The notes: generated by a model from the letters alone, not told the origin. Shown: positions 11,888-22,157, numbered from the stretch's first letter. The stretch: 64,000 nucleotides of DNA from Sarocladium kiliense (GCA_030734395.1 JAUZTG010000007.1:463677-527676), one strand, 5' to 3'. Program-made: numbers and translations.

Positions 11888-13318
11888 CTACAAGTGACTT
11901 TGCCGCTTGGCTGATTCAGACGCAACCAAGTGGAACAACCTCATACCTCCCGCCTTGACAGCTTTCGAAAGTCGTGCCAATTTCTCTCGCTTCTCGACAT
12001 CGTCAGGTGGTATGCCCGCCACAAGTTGAGCAAAGACATCCAGCCTCGACTGGGAACTCCACTTGCGTGTAGCGGGAAATTTGGAAAGACGATACCCATT
12101 CTGAAGATCCGTCGCCAGCTCGATTGTCAGGTAGTCTTGTGTGGTTTTGGCGTATGGCACAGGCTGTACGAGATCGTTGCCGTCTTCGTCGGAGATGCCT
12201 AGTGACTCCAGGAAAGCAATGAGCGCCACGCTGAAAGCAGGCATTGCAGACCGTACAAGTTGCAATACGATCTTGTTTGGCTGGAAGATTGGAACGAGCG
12301 GCCTACATGTGAATGCGCAGGCGGTGCAGTCCACATATAGGGTGCTGAGGTGAGTCGGAACCGTGCCTTTGGTGAGCACGATTCTGTCTTCGTCAATCGC
12401 GGATACATATCCCTTTCTGACGACGTCTTTGATCCTGCGCAACTCTGACATCTCGCCCTTGGAAACAATAGCGGAGTGGAAATTGGGCGGTTCAACACTT
12501 TCGTCCAGACGGTGCCACACCTCGGTCTTCTCTAAATGGTGGGTGTAGTCCAGCGCGCCCGCTGCTTGCGCCAGTGCTTCAAATCTGTCGATGACTGCTG
12601 TGGAAATCTCGTCGAAGAAGGGCAAGGCGATTTGTGCTTTGGCTCGGTTCATGTACCAATAGTCGTTGGGCACAATCCATCGAAGCCGTTCAGGATCAAC
12701 ACCATTTGTCAACAGCCATATGCACGAGTCTATGGCCGTTTTCCCGGCTCCCATAACCGTGAAATGTTGGAAGGTGGGAGCCAGCCTCGGGAGTTCATTT
12801 GGTGGAATGCAGCTGATTGTTGGCGATGTCGAAAAAGAGCGTGTATGGGTTACCGGGATGGTGTTCTCGCAGTATCTGGCGTCCACCAACTTCTTGACAT
12901 GGACAGTCCATCGCTTCGCCGAGAAGACACCTCGCACGATGCCTTCAGCCTCGACATACTCAGTTGACGGGAGATACGTGACCCGACCAGAAGCCAAGAA
13001 CCTATTCTTCATGATGTTGTCGCAGTAAGCGAGGATCTCTGGACCCGACGACAACGATAGGAGGCCCTTGTTTGGGCCATGCTGCTCAATGCGAAGATCC
13101 GAGATTGGTGTGGACTCAACGCCATACATGTTCGATGGCCCATGCAGCCTTACGAAGGAATATGCATCGTTCCAATGGCCTCCAGGAGCATCACGCTTGT
13201 CGACAATGGTTATCGTCGCGGAGGTGCGCGTAAGCAGCTCATCAACAAAGCCAAGGCCAGCAATGCCAGCCCCGACGACCAAGTAGTCCGTCGAGATATC
13301 GGCTAATCCGGGCGGCAT
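11888..13318 (-). CDS. FAD/NAD(P)-binding oxidoreductase with peroxisomal-type C-terminus
   Basis: Predicted flavoprotein of 476 residues in one exon; substrate unknown. DYLVVGAGIAGLGFVDELL at residues 11-29 carries the GxGxxG (16-21) of an N-terminal FAD-binding Rossmann fold. IVDKRDAPGGHWND follows, as in flavin monooxygenases and related oxidoreductases. A second dinucleotide-binding stretch reads VMGAGKTAIDSCIWLL in the middle. I start at the ATG at 13318; the longer open frame from 13387 begins with GTG. The protein ends AKRQSHL; SHL fits the PTS1 consensus and has basic residues just before it, so import into peroxisomes is likely (inference). It lies in the same block as the ring-hydroxylating and ring-cleaving enzymes but its link to them is only by position. 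Confidence 0.8.
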   Translation of the reverse strand: MPPGLADISTDYLVVGAGIAGLGFVDELLTRTSATITIVDKRDAPGGHWNDAYSFVRLHGPSNMYGVESTPISDLRIEQHGPNKGLLSLSSGPEILAYCDNIMKNRFLASGRVTYLPSTEYVEAEGIVRGVFSAKRWTVHVKKLVDARYCENTIPVTHTRSFSTSPTISCIPPNELPRLAPTFQHFTVMGAGKTAIDSCIWLLTNGVDPERLRWIVPNDYWYMNRAKAQIALPFFDEISTAVIDRFEALAQAAGALDYTHHLEKTEVWHRLDESVEPPNFHSAIVSKGEMSELRRIKDVVRKGYVSAIDEDRIVLTKGTVPTHLSTLYVDCTACAFTCRPLVPIFQPNKIVLQLVRSAMPAFSVALIAFLESLGISDEDGNDLVQPVPYAKTTQDYLTIELATDLQNGYRLSKFPATRKWSSQSRLDVFAQLVAGIPPDDVEKREKLARLSKAVKAGGMRLFHLVASESAKRQSHL

Positions 13319-13892
13319 GGCGTTGATATCGACGACCACCCTATTGCAAGGAGAACGGGGGGAAATGCAGCCAAGTGCTGAGATCACTGTACAAATAGAA
13401 GGAATCGCAAGGCTCGCGCGTGGAATTTATATGTATTGGGGAAAGCAGTCAGCAAAAGTGAGGGAGGGTTCTGTGGTAGTAAGCTTACATACCCGATTAG
13501 TACAACAGGGGACCCCGGCCGGGGGAGTCCAGCACCATTTAGGGATAATTCATGAGACGCCCGAACACCGATGATAGCGATCTCACTAACTGAAGTAGGT
13601 AATTGTCATGTAGGCTGTCATAGATGCTACTGTACACTCGATTTGGTTGGTATTGGATGGTCTTATTGCAGCTCTGCGTCGCGACCCAGTCTGCCGCAAG
13701 TTACACTATCCCGAACAGTCAAAGTAATGGGAGTCGCCATCGCGACCAAAACAATAATCTATCGTCTTCTAAATCACACTGGAGACTTGGTATACTTGAT
13801 CCCTTGCGAGGTGAGCATGCTTTTGTGTGGTACCACTCTCACATCGCCGCCTTTGAGGGCGTGGTGCCAGATGGCAGAGAATCATAGCTACA
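13319..13892. other. Intergenic, upstream of FAD oxidoreductase
   Basis: About 570 nt between the start of the oxidoreductase and the 3' end of the arrestin-like gene, holding the oxidoreductase promoter. It includes the 12-bp palindrome CCCCGGCCGGGG at 13513-13524. No gene seen. Confidence 0.5.
13513..13524. promoter_or_regulatory. GC palindrome upstream of FAD oxidoreductase
   Basis: CCCCGGCCGGGG is a perfect 12-bp palindrome about 195 nt upstream of the ATG. It contains CCGG and CGG-type half sites compatible with a Zn2Cys6 factor, but a binding role is inference. Confidence 0.3.
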
Positions 13893-15503
13893 TCAAGTCC
13901 CAGTGTCGAATTTGGAATATGGCTCCGGAGGTATCTCACCTGGGACTGAAGCATATCCCGAGGATGCTGAGGGTACAGGATGGGCCATAGGTGGTCCTCC
14001 CACACCGCCATCACCGCGCAGGAACTGCATACCCAATCCACCTCCGTACAACGTCTCGCTCTGCCAGTGTATTTCCTCCTCGGCGCATTCAAGGCGCATA
14101 TCCCACTCTATTCCGTAACGCCTCCACACGTTAGGAGTCAGAAACTCGCCCGTAATGCCGCCCAGGCCAGCCTCTGAACCTGCAACTCTCAAGTCGCCCA
14201 GCGTTGCACCCAGTGCAGCACCGAGGTCTGTCCACGCGTGGTCGCCGACAGGAAGCTCGAGTTGCGGCGTTGAGCTGCTAGCTTTGAACTTGAAGAAGGT
14301 GACAGGTGTGATGCCCTCGAATCGCTTTGGGCCATAGCCACTGAAGCGGTCGTAGCCACCACGCAGGGCCGTGTGGGCAACGAGCTTCAATTTCAGGCTC
14401 TTGAGGAAGACTTTAGGTGTTGGTATATGACCCGAATTGTTCTTCATGTAATCATCGGCGGCAGCGGCGGCAGCAGGGTCCAGTGGACGACCTTTCTCGT
14501 CGCAAGGCACACCTGGCATGGGCAGCGGTGGAGGACCTGTGGTCTCCCCGATACCGCCAGCCAGTCGCCTGACGCCGAGAGAGAAGGGCAGCTTTGTTTC
14601 CGCGGCTTGATCAAGCCACAGAAGATGTGGCGCCTGGAATACGATGCCGAAGGCAAGCCAGGGCAGACGGTCTTTCTTGAAGATGCTGCGCATGTTATCG
14701 CGGAAGGACATTCTCTTCTCCTGATGACTGTGTAACAGGCGCATTGTGCGAATAGTGTCCTGGTGGCCCAAAGTCTTGTACTGCATGGGATTCGGAGGCA
14801 TGGACACGGGATTGACCAAGGGAACGTCAACGGTCGATTCAGGGGGGCCACTCTGGCCGAAGCTCCAGCGACTGTTCCCTGCAAGTTCAGGAACAATTGC
14901 GTGCATAGTGTAGCGAACAGATGCGGTGCCCCGTGTATTCTCGATCAAAGTATCTTCAAAACTCTGGACGGAATCTGGCAGCGGCTGGGGCGGGGGGATC
15001 TTGTTCGGTGGATAGTAACCGAGCGAGCCTGGAAAGCAACCAGAGGCAGCAAAGCATTCACAAGCGTGCCCCTCGATACTGTCAGGAGGCTGCGGCTCCG
15101 AATGGGTCGGAATCCTGATCTCGAATGGAAAGTCAAGGGCACAGTCGTTTCCCGCCGTGGGCATGTGAAAGCTTGACTGGGTGAGGACATGTCGATGAGT
15201 GAAGAGGAGGCATTGTGACTCGTAAGTACGCGTCCTCCACTCTGATCGGGGTCCAACCTCCCTCGGTTGCATCGCCCCAGGGCCATGCAACTCAAATCGA
15301 TGATGAGCAGAGTACTTCGTCGTCGTGACCAGCTCGCGGCGAGTGATGTGCACCAATGACCGTCCATAGAACGCGAATAAGACCTGCGTGACCGAGCTCG
15401 CATCCTCGGGCTTCCTGAGTTTGACCCGGACTCGACCCGTGATGAGCGAGTTGGTCGGAAGCGGTCGGCCGTCGAAGCCATCCAGATAGACCTCGACCGA
15501 CAT
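13893..15503 (-). CDS. Arrestin-like N-domain protein
   Basis: A 536-residue protein in one exon. MSVEVYLDGFDGRPLPTNSL, then ITGRVRVKL and VTQVLFAFYGRSLVHIT, is the opening beta-sandwich pattern of arrestin N-domain proteins. DCALDFPFEIRIPTHSEPQPP and ARYTM-type strands (TASVRYTMHAIV) continue it. In fungi, alpha-arrestins commonly act as adaptors that bring a ubiquitin ligase to plasma-membrane transporters; many arrestin-fold proteins have no known role. I see no clear PPxY motif, so the adaptor role is uncertain. The ATG at 15503 fits. It sits about 5 kb from an NCS1 permease, which may or may not be a client. Confidence 0.75.
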   Translation of the reverse strand: MSVEVYLDGFDGRPLPTNSLITGRVRVKLRKPEDASSVTQVLFAFYGRSLVHITRRELVTTTKYSAHHRFELHGPGAMQPREVGPRSEWRTRTYESQCLLFTHRHVLTQSSFHMPTAGNDCALDFPFEIRIPTHSEPQPPDSIEGHACECFAASGCFPGSLGYYPPNKIPPPQPLPDSVQSFEDTLIENTRGTASVRYTMHAIVPELAGNSRWSFGQSGPPESTVDVPLVNPVSMPPNPMQYKTLGHQDTIRTMRLLHSHQEKRMSFRDNMRSIFKKDRLPWLAFGIVFQAPHLLWLDQAAETKLPFSLGVRRLAGGIGETTGPPPLPMPGVPCDEKGRPLDPAAAAAADDYMKNNSGHIPTPKVFLKSLKLKLVAHTALRGGYDRFSGYGPKRFEGITPVTFFKFKASSSTPQLELPVGDHAWTDLGAALGATLGDLRVAGSEAGLGGITGEFLTPNVWRRYGIEWDMRLECAEEEIHWQSETLYGGGLGMQFLRGDGGVGGPPMAHPVPSASSGYASVPGEIPPEPYSKFDTGT

Positions 15504-16231
15504 CGTTGTTCCGGTTGCTTAACCGGATGCAAAGCTGAGTGACGATGCGGTTGAGGATTGCTATGCCCAGCCTGTGGACCCATGACTAGTGGCTGATTGG
15601 GAAGGACTGGCTTGGCTGACATAGTTGTACATGTCCGAGACGGAGGTAGCTGAATATTGTCGCGAGAGAGTGACGAGATGGAGCTGAAGTCATGTACGAA
15701 GATAAGACGTGCTCATTGTACCTAGCTACCAAGCTCACTGACCCGCATCCCCCTCCTGGTTACGGGATGCTCCCTGTACCGGTCTTAATGCAGCAAGCTC
15801 GCTCTGGCCTCCAAATGATCTCTGCTAAATGACAAGAATGCGCCTAGAGATATGAGTAAGTGCTGAAAATGTTTAATAATCTTTGTACTATCTGAATATT
15901 GGGTCCTGTTGTCGCGATTGTCGGTCCATCACGTACTCGTTTTATATGGCAAAGGTACCCTGTAGCCTTGCATTGTGTCCAGGCTCTTCACAGTCGAAGA
16001 AAAGGCATTGTATCTCGACTTTGCGGAGTATTTGGGAAGAAATGAATTTCGTGGCATTGTTTCTATCTTACTCCAATGTCTGCGTATCACCATCGAGGTG
16101 AAGTACGCAACGTCGTGGCATTCAGGATACGCGCTTCTAACAAAACGAAGTTGTAAACAATACCATTCGAACTCCATGGTTCTTTTCTGCCATAGAACCT
16201 GTCATCTGTCTAGAATGATTCGTAACGCCTA
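15504..16231. other. Intergenic, upstream of arrestin-like gene
   Basis: About 730 nt with the promoter of the arrestin-like gene and the 3' region of the flavin monooxygenase. Apart from the inverted repeat at 15511-15526 I see nothing. Confidence 0.5.
15511..15526. promoter_or_regulatory. Inverted repeat next to arrestin-like start codon
   Basis: CCGGTT and AACCGG face each other across 4 nt, starting 8 nt upstream of the ATG. It could be a regulator site or a hairpin in the mRNA leader; function is not shown by sequence. Confidence 0.3.
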
Positions 16232-17641
16232 TCAAGCCGACGTTGCCACAACTGAAGACGCCGGGTCGGGACTTAGATCAAACACTTCTCTCTCCTCCTT
16301 CACCCTCGCGTTGAATCCAGACACCTGGAAGACCTTGCTGTCGTCACGAAGGTTATCAAGATCGTGGCATTCCAGACAAGCAAATCTACTGAGCAGAACC
16401 GCTTCGTGAGTGCGCTCAACGACTTCGGCCTGGAAGTCTCGGAAAGCCTCCTGCCGGGTCTTCATCCCCTTCCGCCAAAGGTTGAGTTGATGTACAAATG
16501 CCGCTGCATCGTACATGCCGTGGTTGGCAGCTTCACCACGGTCTTTAGTTGAGGGTCAGTTTGGGGTTTCGCTGGGAAATCGCAAGAAGTGGCAAAACAC
16601 TTACACATTGTCATCGTATGGGCGGCGTCTCCCAGCAGTGTGATCCTTCCATCGCTCAATGGCCACGCCTGAGTTGGCCAATCCTCCAGAATCAGCTTTT
16701 GGGTATGTGTATCGTCAGGGATGGCAAGAATAGCATCCCTCAGCGCCGGAAACATGCCCGTCGAAGCACAAGCTGCTTCCTTGATCTTAGCTAACTGTTC
16801 TGCCGAGGCGTTTGGCGCAGGTCCGTTCTTCTCGACAATCCAGCTAAGGTTGAACTGTGCCTCGTAGTACGGAGAGTCCGTCATGCCACTTCCATTTGTT
16901 GAAGGAGTTGATAACATTGAGAAGAAGACAAAATATCCGGAGCGCGGGTGGCATCCTTGCCAGATCACCGGGTGAACGTCCCTGAAGGGCTGCATCTGCT
17001 TCGGCGGGAGTCGTAACGTGCAACCCGCGAGGACGACCGGAAGCTCATTGAGGCGAGACTTCTCCTCTCCCAACAGCTGGCGCTTGATCTTGCTGTTTTT
17101 GCCATCTACACCCAGTAGCATCGACCCTTCCACAGAGTGCCCACCAACGAAATGGACAATCACTCCGTCATCTTTCAGCTCCACCGACTCGAACTTCTTT
17201 CCCCATTGAATTGGAATGTCGGTACTAAGGAGCTGCCGTAGTTTCGCACGATTGAGTCTGTAGTGATGTCCAGATGGCATGGCGCATTTGTTCTCGCCGG
17301 TTTCGAGATCCAGGAACCGATAGAAGTCATGAGCTGAGAATCTCTCATGTTAGCAGAGGACAATGAACACCAGGATGGATTAGCAACGTACCTCGCTCTC
17401 CAGCATCAGGATCAACCTGGATCGATGGAATCAAGTCATATAACTCCTTACGTAGACAGGCTTGGAGCGACGGCAAGCTCCAATGAACCGTGATGCCCCA
17501 GCCAGCTGGCCTGGCATCAAGTGAAGGGTCTCTGTCGAAGACTTGGAAGTTGAATCCCGCCTTCTTCAGACCCTGTGCTAAGGTGAGGCCTACTAAGCCG
17601 GCCCCAATCACAATAATGGGCTTATCTCCCATGGTCGTCAT
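16232..17641 (-). CDS. FAD-dependent monooxygenase, salicylate hydroxylase-like (AqdB-type candidate)
   Basis: Group A flavin monooxygenase, which uses NAD(P)H and O2 to hydroxylate an aromatic ring. Exons 17641-17392, 17333-16605 and 16542-16232 join in frame to 429 residues across introns of 58 and 62 nt. IIVIGAGLVGLTLAQGL carries GxGxxG at residues 13-18. LLGVDGKNSKIKRQLL is the DG motif that contacts FAD and NAD(P)H. ITLLGDAAHTM carries the GD motif (G318-D319); the next exon continues YRGEAANHGMYDAAAFV, as in this family. It is divergent from a HOD/AqdC-like dioxygenase across 764 nt. In Rhodococcus the flavin monooxygenase AqdB hydroxylates 2-alkyl-4-quinolones to the substrate of AqdC. 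Substrate here is inference; many fungal relatives act on salicylate or other aromatics. Confidence 0.88.
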
Positions 17642-17845
17642 GATCGCGATGGATTTGAGCGTTCCAGTTCGTGCGCAAACAAAGACGCGATATCATCTAC
17701 TAAGCCACGAGACTTATTATACAGATAAGTATTCACTAGTTCTGATCCGATCGGCGTCATTGATGCAGCCAGAATCACAGATTACATGGGGGACCAGAGT
17801 AGCTGGTTAAAGATAGCGGGTTCATGAGTATCCTCCAAATGAGAG

Positions 17846-17864
17846 CGACTTGGCGAGTCGCCGA
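17846..17864. promoter_or_regulatory. Candidate operator 1 (CGACT-5-AGTCG plus AGTCGCCGA)
   Basis: CGACT and AGTCG form an inverted repeat with a 5-nt spacer, and the right half continues as AGTCGCCGA. It lies about 215 nt upstream of the monooxygenase ATG. Confidence 0.35.
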
Positions 17865-18012
17865 GTAGACGCCGGGAATGCGAACCAGAGACGGATCCTG
17901 TATCCCGTGTAGAATGGTCTGGACTGTCGGATGCTTGTCTGAACATTGACTTCGGATTAGATAGGGTACAGAGTCCAAATGGTATGGTATGAAATGGCAT
18001 CGAGACACTCAG

Positions 18013-18049
18013 CGAAGTCGCCGACTTGCCGCCCAAGAAGCCGACTTCG
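18013..18049. promoter_or_regulatory. Candidate operator 2 (nested CGAAGTCG palindromes)
   Basis: AAGTCG-C-CGACTT (18015-18027) is a perfect palindrome around one central base and contains AGTCGCCGA. CGAAGTCG at 18013-18020 is also the exact inverse of CGACTTCG at 18042-18049. It lies about 360-390 nt upstream of the dioxygenase ATG. Confidence 0.4.
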
Positions 18050-18405
18050 ATCAGCCGCTGCCCTAGCGACAGCAGCCGCACCATCACGGGGCCTGCACTA
18101 GCGTCCAATTATTGATGCAGGGATCAATCGCGGACGAGACTGATAGCAGTCCGTTGGAGCTCTTACAGGGGGGGCCAATAGACGCCGACTCGAGCATGTT
18201 CAAGGATTGAAGCTGGAACTCTTCCGCCAGTTTATGTCAAGTCTCGTTATGGAACGATCCTCGTATCACCGGTGACATTGAGAACTACGCATGTGTCGTA
18301 TAAGTGACTGAATGATTCTCTAATCAATGTTGGCCCAAGACTGTGACGGACGACAATATCTCGCACACCCAACACACACACACAGACTAGCAACAACTAC
18401 CCATC

Positions 18406-19209
18406 ATGCTCACCAAGCAGATCAACGGGTATGAAATCGGGTACGACCAGGCTGGCTATGCAGCAGGACCTCCAGTCCTCCTCCTCTCAGGATGGGCGCA
18501 CGACCTGAGTCTTTACGATGGAATGTTCCCTCTAATCGCACAGAAGCACCGAGTCATTCGCATGTGCTGGCGAGGCCACGGCCCAAGTCGCGACAATGTG
18601 CCAGACTTTGGTGTCGAGGAGCAAGTGCAGGACGCAATTGGTCTCTTTGATGCTTTAGGAGTGCAAGACTTCTATCTGGTGTCTCATTCACACGGAGGCT
18701 GGCCAGCGTTGGAGCTCGCGGACCGTTTGGGCCCAAGTAGAGTTCGGTGTCTTGTGATGATCGATCAAATCATGACCGCTCCACCGCCTGCATTTGCAGA
18801 CGGCCTGAAAGCTATGCAAGGCCCAGATACCTGGATCCAAGCTCGCCAGGATCTCTTTGAGCACTGGCTCGCCGGCAGTTCTAGCAAGCCGGTTCAAGAC
18901 CATCTTACCTTCAACATGGGTGGCTTCGGGCACGAGATGTGGTCGCTATCTTGCCGGGTGATCGAGAAGGCGTATAAAGAACACGGCTCCCCAATGGGGC
19001 GTATGAGCAAGATCAACAATGCTCCACCGATTCGACATATCTTCTCTCATCCACTTCAATCCCCAGAGTACCGCCAGCTGCATATGGACTTCCAAGCAAA
19101 GCACCCCTTCTTCTCTTTTACCGACCTAGAGGGCGAGACGCACTTTCCTGATCTTGAGATTCCTGAAAAATGTGTCGGGCAGCTCGAAGACCTGATGCAG
19201 TCAACTTGA
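18406..19209 (+). CDS. Cofactor-independent HOD/QDO/AqdC-like 2,4-dioxygenase (alpha/beta fold)
   Basis: A 267-residue single-exon protein of the alpha/beta-hydrolase fold, closely matching the pattern of bacterial 1H-3-hydroxy-4-oxoquinaldine 2,4-dioxygenase (HOD). That enzyme cleaves a 3-hydroxy-4-quinolone ring with O2 and releases CO, without metal or flavin. Corresponding active-site residues, from memory of the HOD structure: W30 and H32 (HOD W36, H38), the nucleophile elbow H94-S95-H96 in SHSHGG (H100-S101-H102), D120 (D126), W154 (W160) and H246 in ETHFPD (H251). The VIRMxWRGHGxSxxxVPDFG block and the RPIRHIFS-like stretch (PPIRHIFSHP) are also family-typical. These residues separate it from ordinary esterases. 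The partner flavin monooxygenase is divergent. The natural substrate is inferred. Confidence 0.88.
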   Translation: MLTKQINGYEIGYDQAGYAAGPPVLLLSGWAHDLSLYDGMFPLIAQKHRVIRMCWRGHGPSRDNVPDFGVEEQVQDAIGLFDALGVQDFYLVSHSHGGWPALELADRLGPSRVRCLVMIDQIMTAPPPAFADGLKAMQGPDTWIQARQDLFEHWLAGSSSKPVQDHLTFNMGGFGHEMWSLSCRVIEKAYKEHGSPMGRMSKINNAPPIRHIFSHPLQSPEYRQLHMDFQAKHPFFSFTDLEGETHFPDLEIPEKCVGQLEDLMQST

Positions 19210-20441
19210 TAGATCTATGAGAGTTAGAGAAAGTCAGGTTTGGCTGATGGCCATTCTCCAAACTAGTACATAGACATCAAATAAAGAACCAAGATCAACA
19301 GTGCCTGACAAAGCTTCAGACTCATTCACTAAGATCATTCATCAAGGAAGATGCTGGCGTGTGATTCTTGAGCGTATAAATGCATAGGTTTTGAGCCTCA
19401 TCTACGTAGCTGCCTAACTAATCAACACCACATCCCGACAGATCGTCTCGAAAAGGTGATTCACCAGGTCTTCAACCAGCCCGATATGTCTGTTCAGACT
19501 CCACGCAACATGGTGATCGCTTTCTGAGAGGGGCGCTATGATGAGAACACACAAATACTCGAGACCTCATCCTGCGAATGACACCCTGCAAAGCTTCGAC
19601 TCACTCAAGGTCTCAACAAAATCTTCTCATTTCAGCCTTACGATAAGTTGGTTCAGGCATTGCTATCATGTGTAAAGCCTCCTACAATCGGAAGCGTTGA
19701 ATACACACCGGTCTCGAACGATTGCACACGTCGTCACCTTGAGCAGGACTAGATCTTGGGGACCATTCCCGACAAGATTCTTCCGAGCTAGCTTGGCGGA
19801 TAATGTGCCATCCGGCTACTATTATGCGACGCGCAATAAACACAGATCCTGATAGCAAAGTGCCATATCTCGCTATACATGCTCCGAGCAGGCGGACCAA
19901 CCCCCAAGAGGGAACTCTTAATCTGTCACTCGAAGGCGAAGCGGGGGCTCTTTACCAGGACCCCGGATGCCCGGAAATGGAGTTTCTGGGGTAAAAGAGG
20001 AGAATCGCTATCTTCTTCTCCACTCCCTCCCTTAGCGAGATACCAGTAGCGTGTTCTTTGAGAGATACCAGTAGTGTTATCACTGGCATTATCTCTCTGA
20101 AAGTCAGATCCAGAACTGAGGCGTATCTGGGAGAGGGGCAGGGGTTTCCAAGTCGCCGATATGCCATTGTGAGTACATCGAGGGTCTGGTGCATATGCAT
20201 GCTGCTTCTAACCTCATCGGATGTGTTGGATATATATGCCTTCCATTCCCTTTGCTTGGGAGATGTGTCATAGCTGAAGGAGTCATCAGTCTGACTGCCA
20301 TTTAGCATCTCTACTCGGCCGTGGTTCAAAGTCCAAGAGCGACGTACCCTGAGGAAACTGGGCTGCCCTACCAATCTCCGTTTCGCCACTCTGAACAACA
20401 ACATACTGCTGCAATCATCCGCCTTGCATGCTGTCAACGCA
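19210..20441. other. Intergenic, dioxygenase / NCS1 permease
   Basis: About 1.2 kb with the dioxygenase 3' region and the permease promoter. It has no convincing gene. The AAGTCGCCGA motif at 20150-20159 links it to the divergent promoter to the left. Confidence 0.5.
20150..20159. promoter_or_regulatory. AAGTCGCCGA motif upstream of NCS1 permease
   Basis: A 10-mer identical to 18015-18024 in the monooxygenase/dioxygenase promoter, here about 285 nt upstream of the permease ATG. A shared regulator is inference. Confidence 0.4.
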
Positions 20442-22157
20442 ATGACAATCTCAAACACGACTCTCCCCGAGAAGAGAATGCCTGAATACGATGTGGAGTC
20501 CACTGCAGCCGCAGGCGACGACCAGAAGGCCGAACTGCGGGAGCTCGCAGATGCCGCTCCCGAGGAGGGCACCATTATCGAGCACTATGCCGCACCGGAG
20601 ACAGTCAAGAACTTCCTACGGACACTGACCACCGCGGGAGTGGAGCTTCGTGGACTTGAGCCTGTCCCATGGCAGGATCGGACGCATACCAAATACTATA
20701 ACATCATGACCCTGTTCGGCGGGAGTTTCATTTCTTTGCTGCCGTAAGTTTGACTTTACTCATGATTCTCTTGGCCATGAATGTAAGTGGTCGAAGCGCT
20801 AATGAGATAATCATGATAGGATCGCAATCGGAACAACGCCCACGCTCGTCTTTGGCTTGAACTTCAGTGATGCCGCCGCCATGATTGTGACGATGCAGTT
20901 TCTCTTCATCTTGCCAACACTCTACATCCTCACTCTTGGTCCCCTGCTAGGCATGAGACAGTCGGTGCAGTTTCGATATGTCTTCGGGTACGCGACCTTC
21001 CCCCGGCTACCGTACAACACGAGACGCATTACTGACCTGAGATCCCATGTAGCAAATATCCGAACCTTTTCTTCTGTCTTATTGTCATCCTTGAGATTGG
21101 TATTTTTGGCATTCTTGCAGCAGTCAGCGGCGCCGAGTGTTTGTCTGCCGTAAGAGCAGGCACCCTGCCCATTGAAGGAGCCATTAGCATCATCATGGGC
21201 GTCGCCATCCTGATCAGCTTCTTCGGATACCGGTGCCTCCATCTCGTTTGCCAATACATTTGGATCCCGAATTCCATCTGCATCCTGGTTCTGGTGGGAT
21301 GTGCCGCAACAGGTGGCTTGAAGAACCAGGCTGATCCGCCTGCCTCGGGGACAGCAGGGCCCTATTTGAGCACCGTTGCCATCGCGGCTGCAAATATGTG
21401 CACGTGGGGAACCATTGTGGGTGATTATTCATGCTATATGCCCGCTACAGCTCCCAGGAAGCGCATTGCGTTGTATGGCTTCCTCGGTTTGTATGTGCCC
21501 TTCACCCTCATGATGCTCCTGGGCGCCGCCATTGGAGGTGCAATCCCAGCGAATCCGACGTGGCTAGCTGCATACCAACAGGGCAGTTTTGGTGGTGTCT
21601 GCGCAGAGATTCTGGTTTCTCGGACTGGCAACTTTGGTCGGTTCCTTTTGGTCATCCTCGGTTTCTCCATCGTGACCACGTCAGCGAGAGATATGTACAG
21701 CATCTCGATCTCACTTGTTGGTGTCGTGCCATGGTTGCGCAGAGTCCCGAGAATCTTCCTGCTGCTTTTGACTGCAGGAGCCATGATTGGAATTGGTATC
21801 GCAGCTTCTCGTTCTTTCCTCCCCGCACTCAGTGCCTTGGTCAGTATCGCAGGCTACATCACTGGACCGACTGTCAGTGTCTTCTTGGTAGAATGGTTCT
21901 TGTTCCGCAAGGCGAACCCACTCACTATGGACCCTCGCATCTGGGATGATCGGAAAGCTCTGCCTTCTGGGTACCCTGCGCTTGCTGCGTGCACAATTGC
22001 GTGGGCACCAATCATTCTCTCCATGTCAACTACATGGTATGTGGGACCTATCGCGAAGCACGTTGGTGATTTGGCATATGAGCTGGGTGCGATCTCGTCG
22101 ATCATCATATACGTGCCGTTGCGGGCACTCGAGATCAGGTGTCGTGGTCGTTTGTAG
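20442..22157 (+). CDS. NCS1 permease (purine-cytosine permease, FcyB-like)
   Basis: Plasma-membrane proton symporter family that imports nucleobases, allantoin, hydantoins or other N-heterocycles. Exons 20442-20743, 20820-20987 and 21053-22157 join in frame to 524 residues. The hydrophilic N-terminus runs to about residue 75; then LEPVPWQDRTHTKYYNIMTLFGGSF leads into the first helix, as in fungal NCS1 proteins. About twelve hydrophobic segments follow, including NMCTWGTIVGDYSCYMPATAP and ITGPTVSVFLVEWFLFRK. I use the ATG at 20442; the open frame extends upstream only to a TTG. Its stop lies 39 nt from that of the convergent Zn2Cys6 gene. Placement beside an aromatic hydroxylase and a ring-cleaving dioxygenase suggests uptake of the heterocycle they degrade, but substrate cannot be read from sequence. 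Confidence 0.88.

Larger units (their letters stand above)
17642..18405. promoter_or_regulatory. Divergent promoter with clustered CGACT/AGTCG half sites
   Basis: The 764-nt interval drives the flavin monooxygenase to the left and the HOD-like dioxygenase to the right. It contains clustered CGACTT/AAGTCG half sites and two copies of AGTCGCCGA (17856-17864 and 18016-18024). A CA-rich stretch lies at 18363-18386, just before the dioxygenase start. Co-regulation of the pair is inference from the shared promoter. Confidence 0.55.
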
